DNA of 7,088 bases. It comes from an uncultured Caryophanales bacterium (lineage in GTDB: Bacteria; Bacillota_I; Bacilli_A; RF39; UBA660). Under the pieces are notes generated by a model. It made no database searches. It saw only the letters and a program-made list of their open reading frames with translations, and was not told the origin of the DNA. The stretch's first letter is position 1. Each line of letters opens with the position of its first letter. The position numbers were made by a program, and so were the translations under genes. Where the stretch lies: the NCBI GenBank assembly GCA_947065955.1, contig CAMSXY010000061.1:1-7088 (forward strand), read 5' to 3'. Shown piece by piece: positions 6,191 to 7,088 of the stretch.

Positions 6191-7088
6191 TTACATACTA
6201 AGAATATATGGATCTGTGCTGCTTCCTGTTCCTTCAACAATTTTTACAGAAGAATTTAAGTATAATGTTGGATAAACTCCATATCTGCTTGTTTGCTTAG
6301 TACTTGATAAATTGCTAAAGGAATTAAGAATGAGAGCCTCACCAGACATAGGATAAAGTGTCAATAACCACATAGCTCCATTCGAATCTACCCATCCGTT
6401 ATTATAAGAAAACCAACTATTATCTCTACAACTTGAGTATTCACTGTTACTCCAATTGCTCATTTGAACAGTATTACAGTAAGCCTCTGAGCTACTAGTA
6501 CTGTATCCATAATCGGATGCATAAATAAGTCCTATAGCACCTACCCAATTATTTGCACCATGTTCTCTAGAGTAAAGTCTAGAACGCGTCCAATTTGTAA
6601 GGGCAGTATCTGCTGATCCCATATGCCATGCATGGGAAATATCTATATAAGATTTGCTAACTGTATCAATACTATTTAAAAACGTAGTATTTAACTCTTG
6701 ATAGATATTTGAACTTTCCCAACTAGCATTTCCACTTGCAGTCCATGATAAAGCTGTTGGATATTTGCTAGCAACAATCTTAGCCTTTTCATCAAAGACT
6801 CCAATAATTCGCCACAATTCGTTGTTAAATCTAACATAGTTATTTGGATTCTTTCCTACATATCTTTTATTTCCATCAGGATCATTTGTCATGACATCAG
6901 AAGAACCATTCATTATATCATTAATTGGTGTTCCTACACTTTTCCAAATAGCATATAAAGTTGTATTATTAGAGAAATTATAACTTGTTCCTGCATTATG
7001 ACTTACAGTCGTTGTTCCTGTTCCATATCCTTTGAAACTATAATTGGTTCTTGTAAATCCATTACTATTTAATGTAATGGCACAAGTT
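6191..7088 (-). CDS. Surface protein, C-terminal part: InlB/Flg_new-type repeat plus DUF6273-like domain (5' end outside the window)
   Basis: The last 298 residues of a longer open frame; no start is needed inside the window because the frame is open to its right end. Visible residues 1-48 read LNSNGFTRTNYSFKGYG...NNTTLYAIWK, the pattern of the Listeria-Bacteroides/InlB B-type repeat (Flg_new), usually found in tandem in wall or secreted proteins. From about 55 follows a domain with YVRFNNELWRIIGVF (84-98), AIGLIYASDYGY (184-195), WLLTLYP (240-246), YGVYPTLYLNSSVKIV (269-284) and a final DPYIL. This matches my recollection of DUF6273-like domains of gut Firmicutes surface proteins. C204 and C220 may form a disulfide. 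It is rich in Ser, Asn, Tyr and Trp. No sortase motif or membrane segment is seen at the C-terminus, so any anchor would have to be N-terminal. Probable adhesion or display role; the ligand is unknown. Confidence 0.78.
   Translation of the reverse strand, partial: TCAITLNSNGFTRTNYSFKGYGTGTTTVSHNAGTSYNFSNNTTLYAIWKSVGTPINDIMNGSSDVMTNDPDGNKRYVGKNPNNYVRFNNELWRIIGVFDEKAKIVASKYPTALSWTASGNASWESSNIYQELNTTFLNSIDTVSKSYIDISHAWHMGSADTALTNWTRSRLYSREHGANNWVGAIGLIYASDYGYSTSSSEAYCNTVQMSNWSNSEYSSCRDNSWFSYNNGWVDSNGAMWLLTLYPMSGEALILNSFSNLSSTKQTSRYGVYPTLYLNSSVKIVEGTGSSTDPYILSM

Noticed and set aside
5697..6275. Plus-strand open frame of 192 codons antisense to clpB
   Set aside because: It mirrors the conserved clpB AAA-1 coding sequence, crosses the CIRCE region, and its translation looks like no protein family.
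6191..6913. Complete 240-codon gene starting at 6913
   Set aside because: The frame stays open to the window edge and the upstream residues form a recognisable Flg_new-type repeat, so the ATG at 6913 is internal.

Overview
The window looks like a chromosomal piece from a low-GC Bacillota, most plausibly an uncultured gut Bacilli lineage of the RF39 type. The DNA is AT-rich, there are strong AGGAGG-type ribosome binding sites, a T-box riboswitch controls an aminoacyl-tRNA synthetase gene, and a CIRCE/HrcA operator lies in front of clpB. The clpB has no N-domain, as in mollicutes, and two surface proteins of kinds common in gut Firmicutes metagenomes are present. A lipoprotein polysaccharide deacetylase suggests a walled cell. 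All visible complete genes end in TAA and use TGG for Trp. The lineage assignment is inference.

All five genes lie on the minus strand, so transcription runs from high to low coordinates. From the upstream end: (1) 7088-6191 is the 3' part of a surface protein with an InlB/Flg_new-type repeat followed by a DUF6273-like domain. (2) 6190-6068 is a compact control region. It holds a CIRCE element overlapping the clpB promoter, and the same palindrome, flanked by A and T runs, probably also terminates the upstream gene. (3) 6067-3962 is clpB, encoding a disaggregase without the Clp N-domain, followed by an intrinsic terminator. (4) 3882-2674 encodes a lipoprotein with a PASTA-like segment and a NodB-type deacetylase domain. 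After 29 bases comes 2644-1208, a prepilin-like membrane-anchored protein with a C-terminal FGE/C-type-lectin-like domain; the two probably form an operon. (5) 1207-854 is non-coding and holds a sigma-A promoter and a complete valine T-box leader. (6) 853-1 is the N-terminal third of valS, of the archaeal/rickettsial sequence type.

Two genes have visible stress or nutrient control: clpB by HrcA (heat shock) and valS by uncharged tRNA-Val. The other three are cell-surface functions: an envelope sugar deacetylase, a pilin-like surface display protein and a large repeat protein. I found no defence system, CRISPR array, transposon, tRNA or rRNA gene. The most notable points are the unusual ValRS type under a canonical T-box, the CIRCE/terminator/promoter overlap, and the pilin-signal plus lectin-like-fold architecture.
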